Assembly: GCF_009649735.1 (NCBI RefSeq) | Contig: NZ_WJNH01000001.1 | Coordinates: forward strand, 124,001-188,000 | Origin: Salinibacillus xinjiangensis | GTDB taxonomy: Bacteria; Bacillota; Bacilli; Bacillales; Alkalibacillaceae | DNA: 64,000 nt | Direction: 5' to 3' | In this document: positions 34,094 through 43,171 of the stretch, piece after piece | How the letters are laid out: each line of letters starts with the position of its first letter | How positions within the stretch are numbered: the first letter of the stretch is position 1 | Translations under genes and position numbers: made by a program | Notes under the pieces: generated by a model | Told to the model about the DNA's origin: nothing | Seen by the model: the letters and a program-made list of their open reading frames with translations, nothing else | Databases searched by the model: none

Positions 34094-36226
34094 TTATTTT
34101 ACCTCCTTTTCTTTACTAGCCGCTATAAATTTTTCTGTTTTCAAGCTAATCTTTTCTTTCATATCAATTACAATGTTTCCGAACTTATCTAATGTTGATT
34201 TACAATACGGAGGGATAACGGTCGTACTATCTTTTTGTTGGATAATTGCAGGACCATTTAACTCAGTATCAACTGGCAAGCTATTTTTTTCATAAATTGG
34301 TGTCTTTACTTTTTGAAGTTCATCATTTAACCAGAAATAAACTTCATGGCTTTTCTTAGCACCTTTAAAGACACTTTGCATATTACCATAATTAGATTCA
34401 GTATCTTCACTATTTATAATACCGACCCCTATTACTCTAATATTAATAGCCAGTACCTCTTGATCAGGGAATTGACTAGCATATTCTCTTTCATGGGCTT
34501 CGTGGAACCGATTGATAACTTCATTCATCCAATTATCATCTATTTCTCCTTCTGGTGCATCTACACGTAATTCATAGCCCTGTCCTTCATAACGACAATC
34601 ACAAACTCGCTTTAAGACAATATCTTCTAAATCAAACCCATCATTTTTAAGCGTAGTAATCGCTTCATCCTCAAGTCCCTTAAATTTACTTTTAATTTCA
34701 GCTGTATCAGGACTACTTAAACTTCCCCATAAAGTAGTAACTTTTTCATAAGTAATGTCAGTTGATAACAGCCCCATTGCAGCAGTGATACCTGGGTATG
34801 GAGGTATTACAACATAAGGTATATTTAATTCTTCGGCAATATCGCACGCAAATAATGGTCCTGCCCCACCGGTTGCTACTAATGTGAATTCCCTTGGATC
34901 ATATCCCTTCCTAACACTATTCATCTCAATAGCATTAACCATATTATGGGTCATGATCTTAAGTGCACCTGCAGCAGCATCACGAACATCCATATTTAAT
35001 TCTTCAGCTATATGTTTTTTATAAGCCCATTCCGATAACTCAGGCTTAAGTGGCATACTTCCTGCTAGTTTACTATCAGGGTGGAGTCTACCTAATAAAA
35101 CATTTGCATCAGTTGATGTTGGTAATTCCCCACCACGATCATAGCAGGCAGGACCTGGATCTGCACCTGCACTTTGTGGGCCAACTCTAAATATCCCACC
35201 TTTGTCCACATATGCAATTGATCCGCCACCTGCTCCAATAGTATCGATATCAACCATCGGAATCATTGCGTTATATTGACCAATTTGTGTATCTAGTAAA
35301 TGGCGCATTCTCATTTCCCCACTTGGAGCTACTCCAATATCCGCAGATGTTCCACCAATATCTAATGTAATAACATTCTCAAATCCAGAATTTTTTGCGG
35401 CCTTAATGCCACCTATTAAACCAGCTACAGGTCCGGATAATAATAGATTTATGGGTTTCTCAGCAGCCATTTCAGATGTTGCAATCCCTCCATTAGATTG
35501 CATTAAATGTAGATTTGATTTTACACCAGCATCTTTTAAATTAGTCTTCAGCTTTTTTATATAATTACTTGTTTTAGGTCCAACAAAAGCATTTAACGCA
35601 ACAGTACTGAACCTTTCATATTCGCGATACTGTGGTAAAATTTCATTACTTATTGATAGAAATACATCAGGATATTCTTCTTCAATAATTTCTTTTACTC
35701 GGTTTTCATGAGTTGAATTTTTAAAGGAGAACAAAAAACAAACAGCAATAGCATCAACTTTTGCTTCTTTCAATTTTTTTATTTGTTCTCTGGTTTTGAC
35801 CTCGTCTAGAGGCGTAAGAACATCACCATCTGATGTAATTCTTTCTGATACTGTTAATCTATTCCTTCTTTTAACTAATGGATAACTTTGCCAAGGTAAA
35901 TCCTGATATAATGAGAAGTTATACGGTCTTTTATGCCTAGCGATATGTAAAATATCACGAAAACCATCAGTTGTAATCATTCCCACGTTTGCACCATTGT
36001 GCTCAAGAACTATATTAGTAGCTACTGTTGTGCCGTGAAAAAATTGGTCAATTTCGTTTAATTTTGTACTAGCTATTTTAGAAATCTCATAAACCCCTTT
36101 GATCACTCCTTCAGATGGGTCTTGTGGGGTTGAAGGAACTTTATGAACATACGAATTACCTTCATCTTCATTAATTAAAATTAAATCAGTAAAGGTGCCA
36201 CCAACATCTACTCCTAATCTTTTCAT
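34094..36226 (-). CDS. hyuA: Hydantoinase/oxoprolinase A-type subunit (HyuA)
   Basis: A 710-residue ATP-binding subunit of the acetate/sugar kinase-actin fold. The phosphate loops are VDVGGTFTDLIL at the N-terminus and TLDIGGTSADIGV near residue 285. GAGGGSIAYVDKGGIFRVGPQSAGADPGPACY (span about 330-361) and ATGGAGPLFACDIA are typical. It phosphorylates the lactam or ketone substrate for HyuB. It lies 83 bases downstream of the amidohydrolase gene and is coupled to hyuB. Separate A and B subunits argue against eukaryote-type fused 5-oxoprolinase. Confidence 0.93.
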   Translation of the reverse strand: MKRLGVDVGGTFTDLILINEDEGNSYVHKVPSTPQDPSEGVIKGVYEISKIASTKLNEIDQFFHGTTVATNIVLEHNGANVGMITTDGFRDILHIARHKRPYNFSLYQDLPWQSYPLVKRRNRLTVSERITSDGDVLTPLDEVKTREQIKKLKEAKVDAIAVCFLFSFKNSTHENRVKEIIEEEYPDVFLSISNEILPQYREYERFSTVALNAFVGPKTSNYIKKLKTNLKDAGVKSNLHLMQSNGGIATSEMAAEKPINLLLSGPVAGLIGGIKAAKNSGFENVITLDIGGTSADIGVAPSGEMRMRHLLDTQIGQYNAMIPMVDIDTIGAGGGSIAYVDKGGIFRVGPQSAGADPGPACYDRGGELPTSTDANVLLGRLHPDSKLAGSMPLKPELSEWAYKKHIAEELNMDVRDAAAGALKIMTHNMVNAIEMNSVRKGYDPREFTLVATGGAGPLFACDIAEELNIPYVVIPPYPGITAAMGLLSTDITYEKVTTLWGSLSSPDTAEIKSKFKGLEDEAITTLKNDGFDLEDIVLKRVCDCRYEGQGYELRVDAPEGEIDDNWMNEVINRFHEAHEREYASQFPDQEVLAINIRVIGVGIINSEDTESNYGNMQSVFKGAKKSHEVYFWLNDELQKVKTPIYEKNSLPVDTELNGPAIIQQKDSTTVIPPYCKSTLDKFGNIVIDMKEKISLKTEKFIAASKEKEVK

Positions 36227-36309
36227 TTAATAACCTCCAATATCAAAATATATTTATTGTTAATTCTTAATTATCAGTAAATTTAAGGTATAGATATTCA
36301 CTTTATTAA

Positions 36310-36933
36310 TTAGTTTAATAGGGCGATAACATCTTCACTTGATAAAACATCACAATAACGGTTTTCAATATCAAATAAATTAGCTTCATGTGGTTTAATA
36401 TCTTGATCGCCCACACAATCTTTAACAACAATTGTACGGAATCCATATGAAAAAGCATCAATAGTCGTCGCTCTTATACACCCACTAGTTGTACATCCCG
36501 TAACAATGACAGTATCTACTCCTTGACTTATTAAGATATTAGTCAAATCAGTATTAAAAAAAGCTGACGGCATTTTTTTCGTTAGAATAACTTCATCTTC
36601 TTGTACCTCTAATTCATCATCAACTTCTGCCCAAACAGACCCAAGTTTTACTTCTGAAAGTGCTTTTACCTTTTGCGGCCATAATCCCATATCCTGTTTA
36701 TCTTCTCTATAAGCTACAACCGTATGAATTATAGGTAAATTCTGTTTACGCACCTTTTGTATTAGTGACTTCGTTTTAATAACAGCATCTGTTATTAATT
36801 TGCTACCACCGAGTTGTGATTCTTTACTTGTAAATGCCTTTTGAAAATCAACTACAAGAATGGCGGCTTTTTTTCCAAACCCAATATTACCTGAGCGATA
36901 TCCTACAGATTGATAAATATTTGAACTACTCAT
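36310..36933 (-). CDS. Isochorismatase-fold cysteine amidohydrolase (N-carbamoylsarcosine/maleamate amidase-like)
   Basis: A 207-residue cysteine hydrolase. The Asp-Lys-Cys triad is visible: Asp in ILVVDFQKAF (about residue 28), Lys in LTKKMPSAFF (about 118), and the nucleophile in VTGCTTSGCIRAT (second Cys, about 153), with cis-peptide context. TTSGCxRAT wording is typical of N-carbamoylsarcosine and maleamate amidohydrolases rather than isochorismatases or nicotinamidases. It would release ammonia from a half-amide or carbamoyl product of HyuAB. Position: between the CitE-like lyase and hyuA. Confidence 0.88.
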   Translation of the reverse strand: MSSSNIYQSVGYRSGNIGFGKKAAILVVDFQKAFTSKESQLGGSKLITDAVIKTKSLIQKVRKQNLPIIHTVVAYREDKQDMGLWPQKVKALSEVKLGSVWAEVDDELEVQEDEVILTKKMPSAFFNTDLTNILISQGVDTVIVTGCTTSGCIRATTIDAFSYGFRTIVVKDCVGDQDIKPHEANLFDIENRYCDVLSSEDVIALLN

Positions 36934-36979
36934 TTTAACACCCCCTTTTAACTTCTATAAATTACAAAATAGGCTGATT

Positions 36980-37801
36980 CTATTTGTTAAAATATGCCAA
37001 AGTTCTCATCGCCTGAGTATAAATAGGGTAATCTACTAACTTACCATCTAACTCTACAGCTCCTGAGTTTTCTCCATTCTCATATAAGTTAACCACTTTC
37101 TTACTCCATTCAATCTGTTCTTCTGTGGGTTTATAAACATCATTTACCCATTCTATATGTTTCGGATGTATAACCATTTTGCCATAGAAACCTATTTCTC
37201 TTCCTAATCTGGTATCTCGCTGAAAATCTTCTTTATCATTTATAATCGGGAATACTGCATCAATTGGAGGGTCTATCCCTACAGATCTAGAGGCTAAAAC
37301 TAAATGTTGCATTGCCAATTTTCTTTCTTCTCCAAGCGGCGTCCAATCAACTCCAATATCATATGCAAAATCTACAGATCCAAACGCGACTTTTTGGATC
37401 TGCTTACTTGACTTGATAATAGACTTCACATTATCAACACCTCTTGCAGATTCAATCAATGGAATGATTTCTAAGTTTTCATCTACTGATTCTAGCGTTA
37501 GTTTTATATCAGATTCTTCCTCACTTTTTGGTAACATAACTCCACTTAAATCTAAATCTTTTACTAACCTTAAATCATCTTTAAACCATGGTGTTTGGCT
37601 TGAATTAATTCGTATAAAAACATTTTGATCTTCGGAAACCTTGTTCTTTAAGCTATTATATACAATCTGTCTAACCTCTTCTTTTTTTGCAACTGTTACT
37701 GCATCCTCTAAATCAATAATGATTACATCCGCACTACTTTCAATCGACTTTTCAATTTTTTTCTTACTAATACCTGGAACGAATAAGTACGTAAGATTCA
37801 T
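36980..37801 (-). CDS. HpcH/HpaI-CitE family CoA-ester lyase, copy 2
   Basis: A 273-residue lyase with YLFVPGISKKK at the N-terminus, VIIIDLEDAV, the Mg-binding Glu in IIPLIESARG (about residue 128), the Asp in FGSVDFAYDIG (about 155) and CoA-contact region VIHPKHIEWV. Relatives cleave malyl-, beta-methylmalyl- or citramalyl-CoA to an acyl-CoA and glyoxylate or pyruvate. It follows the TRAP dctM gene by 31 bases in the sigma-54 operon, and would perform the final C-C cleavage of the proposed pathway. Confidence 0.88.
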   Translation of the reverse strand: MNLTYLFVPGISKKKIEKSIESSADVIIIDLEDAVTVAKKEEVRQIVYNSLKNKVSEDQNVFIRINSSQTPWFKDDLRLVKDLDLSGVMLPKSEEESDIKLTLESVDENLEIIPLIESARGVDNVKSIIKSSKQIQKVAFGSVDFAYDIGVDWTPLGEERKLAMQHLVLASRSVGIDPPIDAVFPIINDKEDFQRDTRLGREIGFYGKMVIHPKHIEWVNDVYKPTEEQIEWSKKVVNLYENGENSGAVELDGKLVDYPIYTQAMRTLAYFNK

Positions 37802-37832
37802 GTCCTACCCTCCTACCTTAATTTTTAGTTCT

Positions 37833-39098
37833 TTAGAGTAGCCAAAGAGACAGAGTTGGAATAAAAGTTATTAATAATAATCCTGCTAACCTAACGAAAT
37901 AAAATGGTATGACACCCTTAACAACATCTGAAACTTTTAGTTTACTCACGCCACTTACAACATATAGATTTAACCCTACTGGAGGAGTTATCGTTGCAAT
38001 CTCAATATTCGCAACCATTATAACTGCAAAATGTATAGGATTGATTCCCATCCCTGATGCTACTGGGAATAATAATGGGGCTAGAATAACAATCAATGAA
38101 ATTCCATCTAAAAACATTCCTAATGCCAATAAAACCACATTAATTAGAAGTAAAAATCCCCATACAGGTAAATCCATGCCCTGAATAAAGGATAAAATTG
38201 TATTAGCCACACCTAAACGAGTTAAGATGAAACTAAGCAAAGTCCCACCAATTAGAACTAAATAAATCATTGATGTTGAATAAATAGTATCCTTAATAAT
38301 CTTGGGGAGTTTAACTAACTTAATGGATTTATAGATAAATACACAAACAAATAAAGCATAAATGGCAGCAACTACAGAAACTTCAGTGGGAGTGAAAATA
38401 CCTAAATAAATACCACCAAGTATAATGATTGGAAGTAATATTGCCGCACTACTCTTACCGAATGAGGATGAAACTTCTCGCATCTTAACTTTTCTTTTAT
38501 ACCCATATTTATATTTTCTAGATATAAAATACGTCATAAATATTAATAATAATCCCTCTAGAATACCAGGAGTAATACCGGCAACAAATAAATCTCTTAC
38601 AGGTATACCAATCATGGTCCCTATTAAGATAAACGTAAGACTAGGTGGAATCATTAAGCCCAAAGTTCCTCCAACTGCAACAATTCCAGCAGTAAAATTC
38701 TTTGCGTAATTTTCTTTTTGTAATGACTCTGTTATCGTTTTACTTAAAGCCGCAGCAGATGCTACACTCGAACCACTAATTGCTGCAAAAAATACAGAAG
38801 CGAGCATGGCACCTACACCTAATCCTCCCCTAATGAACCGCATAAAAGAACCAAAAAAATCCATTAATCGATCTGCTAATCTACCTTCCATCATTAAATT
38901 TCCAGCTAGAATAAAAAAGGGAATTGCTAGTAATGTGTAACTATCAACTGCATTTAAAACCTCATGTGATATTACGGATATTGGAATATTGACATGAAAT
39001 AGCAATAGTAAAATACCTGCAAGACCCATTGCTATTCCTATTTCCATGCCTGAAGCTAATAATAATAAAACGATTACTACTGAAATTCCTATAATCAT
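37833..39098 (-). CDS. dctM: TRAP transporter large permease subunit
   Basis: A 421-residue DctM-type permease with about 12 membrane segments. Signature stretches are IPFFILAGNLMMEGRLADR, FFAAISGSSVASAAALSK, and GIVAVGGTLGLMIPPSLTFILIG (span about 140-162). Partner of the DctQ and DctP genes directly upstream, all behind the sigma-54 promoter at 40876-40891. It imports an organic anion, presumably the regulon's substrate, using the sodium gradient. Confidence 0.93.
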   Translation of the reverse strand: MIIGISVVIVLLLLASGMEIGIAMGLAGILLLLFHVNIPISVISHEVLNAVDSYTLLAIPFFILAGNLMMEGRLADRLMDFFGSFMRFIRGGLGVGAMLASVFFAAISGSSVASAAALSKTITESLQKENYAKNFTAGIVAVGGTLGLMIPPSLTFILIGTMIGIPVRDLFVAGITPGILEGLLLIFMTYFISRKYKYGYKRKVKMREVSSSFGKSSAAILLPIIILGGIYLGIFTPTEVSVVAAIYALFVCVFIYKSIKLVKLPKIIKDTIYSTSMIYLVLIGGTLLSFILTRLGVANTILSFIQGMDLPVWGFLLLINVVLLALGMFLDGISLIVILAPLLFPVASGMGINPIHFAVIMVANIEIATITPPVGLNLYVVSGVSKLKVSDVVKGVIPFYFVRLAGLLLITFIPTLSLWLL

Positions 39099-39148
39099 AA
39101 CGTCCCCCCTTTTGATAATGTTGTTTATTTACTTATACAGGCACCTTT

Positions 39149-39652
39149 CTAGTATTCTTGATATGTGTTTAATAATTCACCATTTTTAAGAGAATAGATT
39201 AAGGATTCTAAATAATACACAAACAATAAAACCCCCAAAATAATTAAGACACTTGAAAGTATCCATACAGGTATTTGTAAAGTAGATTGAGACATCTGTT
39301 GTGTTTTGTAAGCATGAGTAACAGTTAAATAACTAGAATAGGTTAGAATTAAAGAGAATATTAAACTAATTAAATTAACAACCGTAAATAATATACGTTT
39401 AAGAGATTTATTTAATTTTGTGTATACCAGTTCAATTCTTATATGTTGACCTTTTTTACCAGCGTGTGCGGTCATCAATAATATGGACCAAATCATGCAA
39501 TAAATACTTATTTCACTTGCCCATTCAAACGATCTATTTAATATAGACCTTTGCACGGCTTCCACAAACATAAGAAGCCCCGAAACAGAGAAAAGTATTA
39601 TGGATATTGGAAATAAGACTTTTTGCTCAAATAATCTCGTGATCTTAAACAT
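39149..39652 (-). CDS. dctQ: TRAP transporter small permease subunit
   Basis: A 167-residue, four-helix DctQ-type protein. The family's conserved region WASEISIYCMIWSILLMTAHAGKKGQHIRIELV (span about 43-75; key elements aromatic-SxEISxY and KKGQHIRIE) is present. It lies 22 bases after dctP and 50 bases before dctM. Confidence 0.88.
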   Translation of the reverse strand: MFKITRLFEQKVLFPISIILFSVSGLLMFVEAVQRSILNRSFEWASEISIYCMIWSILLMTAHAGKKGQHIRIELVYTKLNKSLKRILFTVVNLISLIFSLILTYSSYLTVTHAYKTQQMSQSTLQIPVWILSSVLIILGVLLFVYYLESLIYSLKNGELLNTYQEY

Positions 39653-39674
39653 GGAAACACCCTCTGCAAAGGTT

Positions 39675-40709
39675 TTATTTATTTAATTCCTGGAATTGAC
39701 TATATATATCCGGAAACTCACTTTCAAAAGCATCATAAACTGGTTGCATTTCCTCTTTTAAAATTTCGATATTATCTTTAGCTTCAGTATGGATGGTGGC
39801 TCCATCTTCCTCTAACTTTTCCATTAAGGCTTTATCCGTATCTATCGACTCTTGCCATTGATTTGCAGAAAGTTCATCTATTAATTTATAAATTTCCTCT
39901 TGATAGTCTTGTGGGAGTGATGCCATCCATTCTTTATCAAGTACGATTGAATAAGTTAAAATATTTAACCCTGGTACATAATATCCATAAGGAACAGATG
40001 TGCCTAAGATGGTATCCCATCCTGATGGCGACGAATAAACAGCATCAATGGTTCCTTGTGATAATGCTGTTGACATTTCAGATGCAGGTAAGCCAATGGC
40101 AGACGCATCAATTTGCTTAGCCATTTCTAACAACCACTTGCCACCTGTCATACGAATTTTCATACCTTTTAAATCTTCTAAGGATTTCATTTCTTCGTTT
40201 TGTGAAATAAATAGTGCATCCGTGGTACGTAAAAGTCCAGCTACCTCCATACCATTTGGTTCAACTAGGGGTGTTAATATATTCATTAAATTGGATCTGT
40301 ATTCGGGATCAAGCATGTTTTCATCTGTTAACCCGAAAGGTAATGATGTGAGGCCATATGCAGAGTTAAAGGATTCTAATTGTACAGATACTGGCCATAC
40401 ACTATGAACAGCTCCGGTTCCGATTGATTGTAAGGCATCGATATCAGAATATAATTGTCCTGCTGGAAAAAATTCAGTTTTTATGCCTCCATCTGTTCTT
40501 TTTTCTATTTTTTCAGCGAACTCCTTCATCAATTTACTTTTAAAGTGTGATTCAGGAACTTCACTTGATAGTATCATTTCAAATGTTTCTCCTGAATCAT
40601 CGCCACCATTATCATTACCAGAACTATTGGATGTTGTTTCATTTTCGCCACACGCCGCTATCATTGTAAGCGTTAACAATAATGCGAATAATATAATATT
40701 TTTTTTCAT
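39675..40709 (-). CDS. dctP: TRAP transporter DctP-type solute-binding lipoprotein
   Basis: A 344-residue binding protein with lipoprotein signal and lipobox (LTMIAACGE, Cys about residue 20), an acidic linker, and the DctP domain starting MILSSEVPESHFKSKLMKEFAEKIEKR (span about 44-70). The substrate carboxylate-binding arginine is probably in MKIRMTGGKWL. First gene of the operon dctP-dctQ-dctM-citE-amidohydrolase-hyuA-hyuB-activator. AAGGAGG ribosome site. The leader is 167 bases from the sigma-54 -12 element. Confidence 0.92.
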   Translation of the reverse strand: MKKNIILFALLLTLTMIAACGENETTSNSSGNDNGGDDSGETFEMILSSEVPESHFKSKLMKEFAEKIEKRTDGGIKTEFFPAGQLYSDIDALQSIGTGAVHSVWPVSVQLESFNSAYGLTSLPFGLTDENMLDPEYRSNLMNILTPLVEPNGMEVAGLLRTTDALFISQNEEMKSLEDLKGMKIRMTGGKWLLEMAKQIDASAIGLPASEMSTALSQGTIDAVYSSPSGWDTILGTSVPYGYYVPGLNILTYSIVLDKEWMASLPQDYQEEIYKLIDELSANQWQESIDTDKALMEKLEEDGATIHTEAKDNIEILKEEMQPVYDAFESEFPDIYSQFQELNK

Positions 40710-40875
40710 TTGAATTCCTCCTTCTATAAATAAATGTTTTATTAGATTTTATCTCCCTTGTAATTGTTGTATTTTATATTGAAAAGCAAATCCCCCCTTC
40801 TTTCTCAATACTTTTTCACCTGTATAGTACGAATTTTCGCACTAATCTAGATTCGAAACTATATAGTTATTACAT

Positions 40876-40891
40876 TGCAACTTCCATGCCA
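40876..40891 (-). promoter_or_regulatory. Sigma-54 promoter of the TRAP-CitE-Hyu-activator operon
   Basis: Minus strand TGGCATG (40891-40885), GAAG, TTGCA (40880-40876); GG and GC are 10 bases apart. The sequence is nearly identical to the PrpD promoter (only one of the four spacer bases differs). It is the only clear promoter in the 420-base gap 40710-41129, which also holds activator repeats and a terminator. Confidence 0.88.
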
Positions 40892-40930
40892 AAATTAAGT
40901 ACCTTAAAATAAAGTAATTATAATTATTAG

Positions 40931-40970
40931 TGTTTCAAATAGCGTTTCAAATAACGTTTCGTGTTTCATA
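40931..40970. promoter_or_regulatory. Upstream activator repeats of the TRAP-Hyu operon
   Basis: Four GTTTC units at 40932, 40944, 40956 and 40963, the first two as GTTTCAAATA repeats 12 bases apart and the last as GTTTCAT. They lie 40-80 bases upstream of the -24 element, as expected for multimeric binding by a Fis-type helix-turn-helix activator. Confidence 0.68.
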
Positions 40971-41062
40971 AGTTTATATTTAATATTTATTTTATATAAC
41001 GATGAATTAGAAATAAGAAGAATAATGCTGAGTAACAGGGGAATGAGGTGGTTTTTAAATAT

Positions 41063-41106
41063 AAAATGTGTAGAGAGGAGACGACCCTTGTTACTCTACA
41101 CATTTT
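41063..41106 (-). terminator. Terminator of the OYE-Tct operon
   Basis: A 13-bp stem (AAAATGTGTAGAG / CTCTACACATTTT) with an 18-base loop, 24 bases after the tctA stop. The flanks are T/A-rich in both directions. Confidence 0.75.
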
Positions 41107-41129
41107 CTTCCACTAAAAGATTGCCACGC

Positions 41130-42632
41130 TTATAATTGATTTTTTTGTTTTCTACGTTCTCTTATAATTGGAATAAAAAAAGTTAAGACAGCCAAAATAA
41201 AAAATAATATTGCTATTGGTCTTGTGAAAAGAAAACTAAAAAAATTTAAAAATCCTTCACCACCAGTTATTAGTAAAGTTCGATTCATTTCCCCTTCTAT
41301 TTGAGGACCCAGAATTAATGCTAAAATAAATGGAACTGGAGAAAATCCAAACTTCCCTAAAATATAGGCTATTAAACCCGAGAAAAACATTACAAAAACC
41401 CCAAATAGGTTATTATTAATAGCAAATGAACCTACAGTACTTAATACAATGATGCTTGCTCCTAAATAAAAACTAGGCACCTTGATTACATATTTACTAA
41501 CATTTACTACAATAATACCGACAATAAACATAACTATTTGTAGTAACAAAAAAACAACAAATATAAATGATATTAGCTTGGGATCATTATTAAATAAAGA
41601 TGGCCCGGGTCGTACACCCTGTATGATTAATCCCCCCATAATAACTGCTGCTGCTGCCGAACCAGGTATACCTAGAGTTAGTGTAGGTACAAGAGAAGAC
41701 CCTGTTACAGCATTATTTGCACTTTCTGAGGCTACTATTCCTTCTGGTATACCAGTACCAAATTTCTCTTTATGTTTAGATACTCTCTTTGCCTCATTAT
41801 AACCAATAAAAGTTGCTACCTCTGGACCAACAGCAGGTGTTATCCCTAAAATGCTACCAATCATTCCTGATTTAAAAATAGTTGGTAGTACATTACTAAT
41901 TTCTATCCATTTTAATAGGAATCTCTTTTTGATAGTTTGGACTTTCTTACTAACATGACTATTTAACATTAGTGTAATTGCTTCAGGTATTGAAAATACC
42001 CCTATTAAAACAGGTATTAATGGTATACCTTGATAAACATTCATATTACCGAATGTAAACCTAGGTGCTCCAAACTGTGGGTCAAGTCCTATTGTAGCAA
42101 CAAATAAACCTAAAGTACCCATTAATAGCCCTTTTAACATATTACCAGCTGCTAAAGAAGCCACAATACTCAATCCAAATAAACTAAGGGCTAACATTTC
42201 TGGAGGCCCGAAATTCAAAGCGAGTAAGGCTAATAAGGGAGCCGCTATCATTAAAATCACTCCACTAATAAAACCACCTATTGATGAACTATAAACAATA
42301 AATAATAATGCTTCTGAAACCTTACCTTTTTTCGCCATTGGGTATCCATCAAAAATAGTAGCGGCCGACGCAGGTGTCCCAGGAATTTTTAGTAAAATAG
42401 CTGGTATACTTCCACCAAAAATTCCACCACAATATACTGCAAGTAATAAAGTTATTGCAGTATAAGTATCAAGATTAAATGAAATAGGAAGCATTAAAGT
42501 TAATGCCATAGTAGCGGTAGCTCCAGGTAGAGCCCCAATGATAATGCCTAAAGTTGTGCCGAGGAAAGCTGTTATCAATATAACAGGGTGGAAAAACTGG
42601 GTGATGCCGTCTAATATAAAGTTAATATCCAT
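41130..42632 (-). CDS. tctA: Tripartite tricarboxylate transporter, large permease TctA
   Basis: A 500-residue, roughly 12-helix permease. TctA motifs are GTTLGIIIGALPGATATMALTLMLPISF (span about 26-53) and GGSIPAILLKIPGTPASAATIFDGYPMAKKG (span about 75-105), with a repeated GITPAVGPEVATFIGY in the second half. The ATG at 42632 follows AGAGGTG by 6 bases; an ATG three codons earlier has none. Forms the TTT system with TctB and TctC upstream. Substrates of TTT systems are di/tricarboxylates and aromatic acids. Confidence 0.92.
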   Translation of the reverse strand: MDINFILDGITQFFHPVILITAFLGTTLGIIIGALPGATATMALTLMLPISFNLDTYTAITLLLAVYCGGIFGGSIPAILLKIPGTPASAATIFDGYPMAKKGKVSEALLFIVYSSSIGGFISGVILMIAAPLLALLALNFGPPEMLALSLFGLSIVASLAAGNMLKGLLMGTLGLFVATIGLDPQFGAPRFTFGNMNVYQGIPLIPVLIGVFSIPEAITLMLNSHVSKKVQTIKKRFLLKWIEISNVLPTIFKSGMIGSILGITPAVGPEVATFIGYNEAKRVSKHKEKFGTGIPEGIVASESANNAVTGSSLVPTLTLGIPGSAAAAVIMGGLIIQGVRPGPSLFNNDPKLISFIFVVFLLLQIVMFIVGIIVVNVSKYVIKVPSFYLGASIIVLSTVGSFAINNNLFGVFVMFFSGLIAYILGKFGFSPVPFILALILGPQIEGEMNRTLLITGGEGFLNFFSFLFTRPIAILFFILAVLTFFIPIIRERRKQKNQL

Positions 42633-42655
42633 ATAATACACCTCTTAGAAATTGC

Positions 42656-43087
42656 TTAAGGTAATGGGACATAAAATATTTGCCCAAATACAAAATAGAT
42701 TAAAATGGCTGTTAACAGACTACTTGTTAAAATCCAATACCATTTCCAATAACTATTCGAAATCATCATTAGTACAATCATTAAAAGTGTTGAAGCAGTG
42801 ACAAACCCGATTAAATCGATAGTTGTTAAATATATATATATAACAGCAAATAACAGTATTGTTTTAAAAATATTTATCCAATAAAATTGTTTAACAGATT
42901 TATCCTTTTTCCTTATCTCTTTAATAATTAAACAACTAGATAGAATTCCTAATATAACTAATACAATTTGTGGGTAACGTACGATTCTCGGATCTAATTG
43001 TAGTGTTATTAATCCGAAAACAATAGACAGTAAAAGAAGAAATAAACCAGTTATCGCATCTCCATATAACAATTTCCTTTCTTTCAT
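42656..43087 (-). CDS. tctB: Tripartite tricarboxylate transporter, small subunit TctB
   Basis: A 143-residue protein with four hydrophobic segments and the family's N-terminal YGDAITGLFLLLLSIVFG. Sequence conservation in TctB is low, so identification rests on topology, size and position between tctC and tctA. AAAGGTGG ribosome site. Confidence 0.82.
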   Translation of the reverse strand: MKERKLLYGDAITGLFLLLLSIVFGLITLQLDPRIVRYPQIVLVILGILSSCLIIKEIRKKDKSVKQFYWINIFKTILLFAVIYIYLTTIDLIGFVTASTLLMIVLMMISNSYWKWYWILTSSLLTAILIYFVFGQIFYVPLP

Positions 43088-43132
43088 TTACTAACCACCT
43101 TTAAACAAATTCTTTTTACTATATAATTATAT

Positions 43133-43158
43133 ATTCGGCCCCCAATTAGGAGCCGAAT
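43133..43158 (-). terminator. Intra-operon hairpin between tctC and tctB
   Basis: ATTCGGC-TCC / GGG-GCCGAAT hairpin with one mismatch, 14 bases after the tctC stop. A T-run follows only on the plus strand, so on the minus strand it probably stabilises the tctC message or attenuates tctB/tctA. Confidence 0.55.
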
Positions 43159-43171
43159 TTTTTCATTTTTA

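Noticed and set aside
42829-42845. Short AT dinucleotide run
   Set aside because: Lies inside the tctB coding frame as hydrophobic codons (Ile/Tyr); too short and ordinary for an AT-rich genome.
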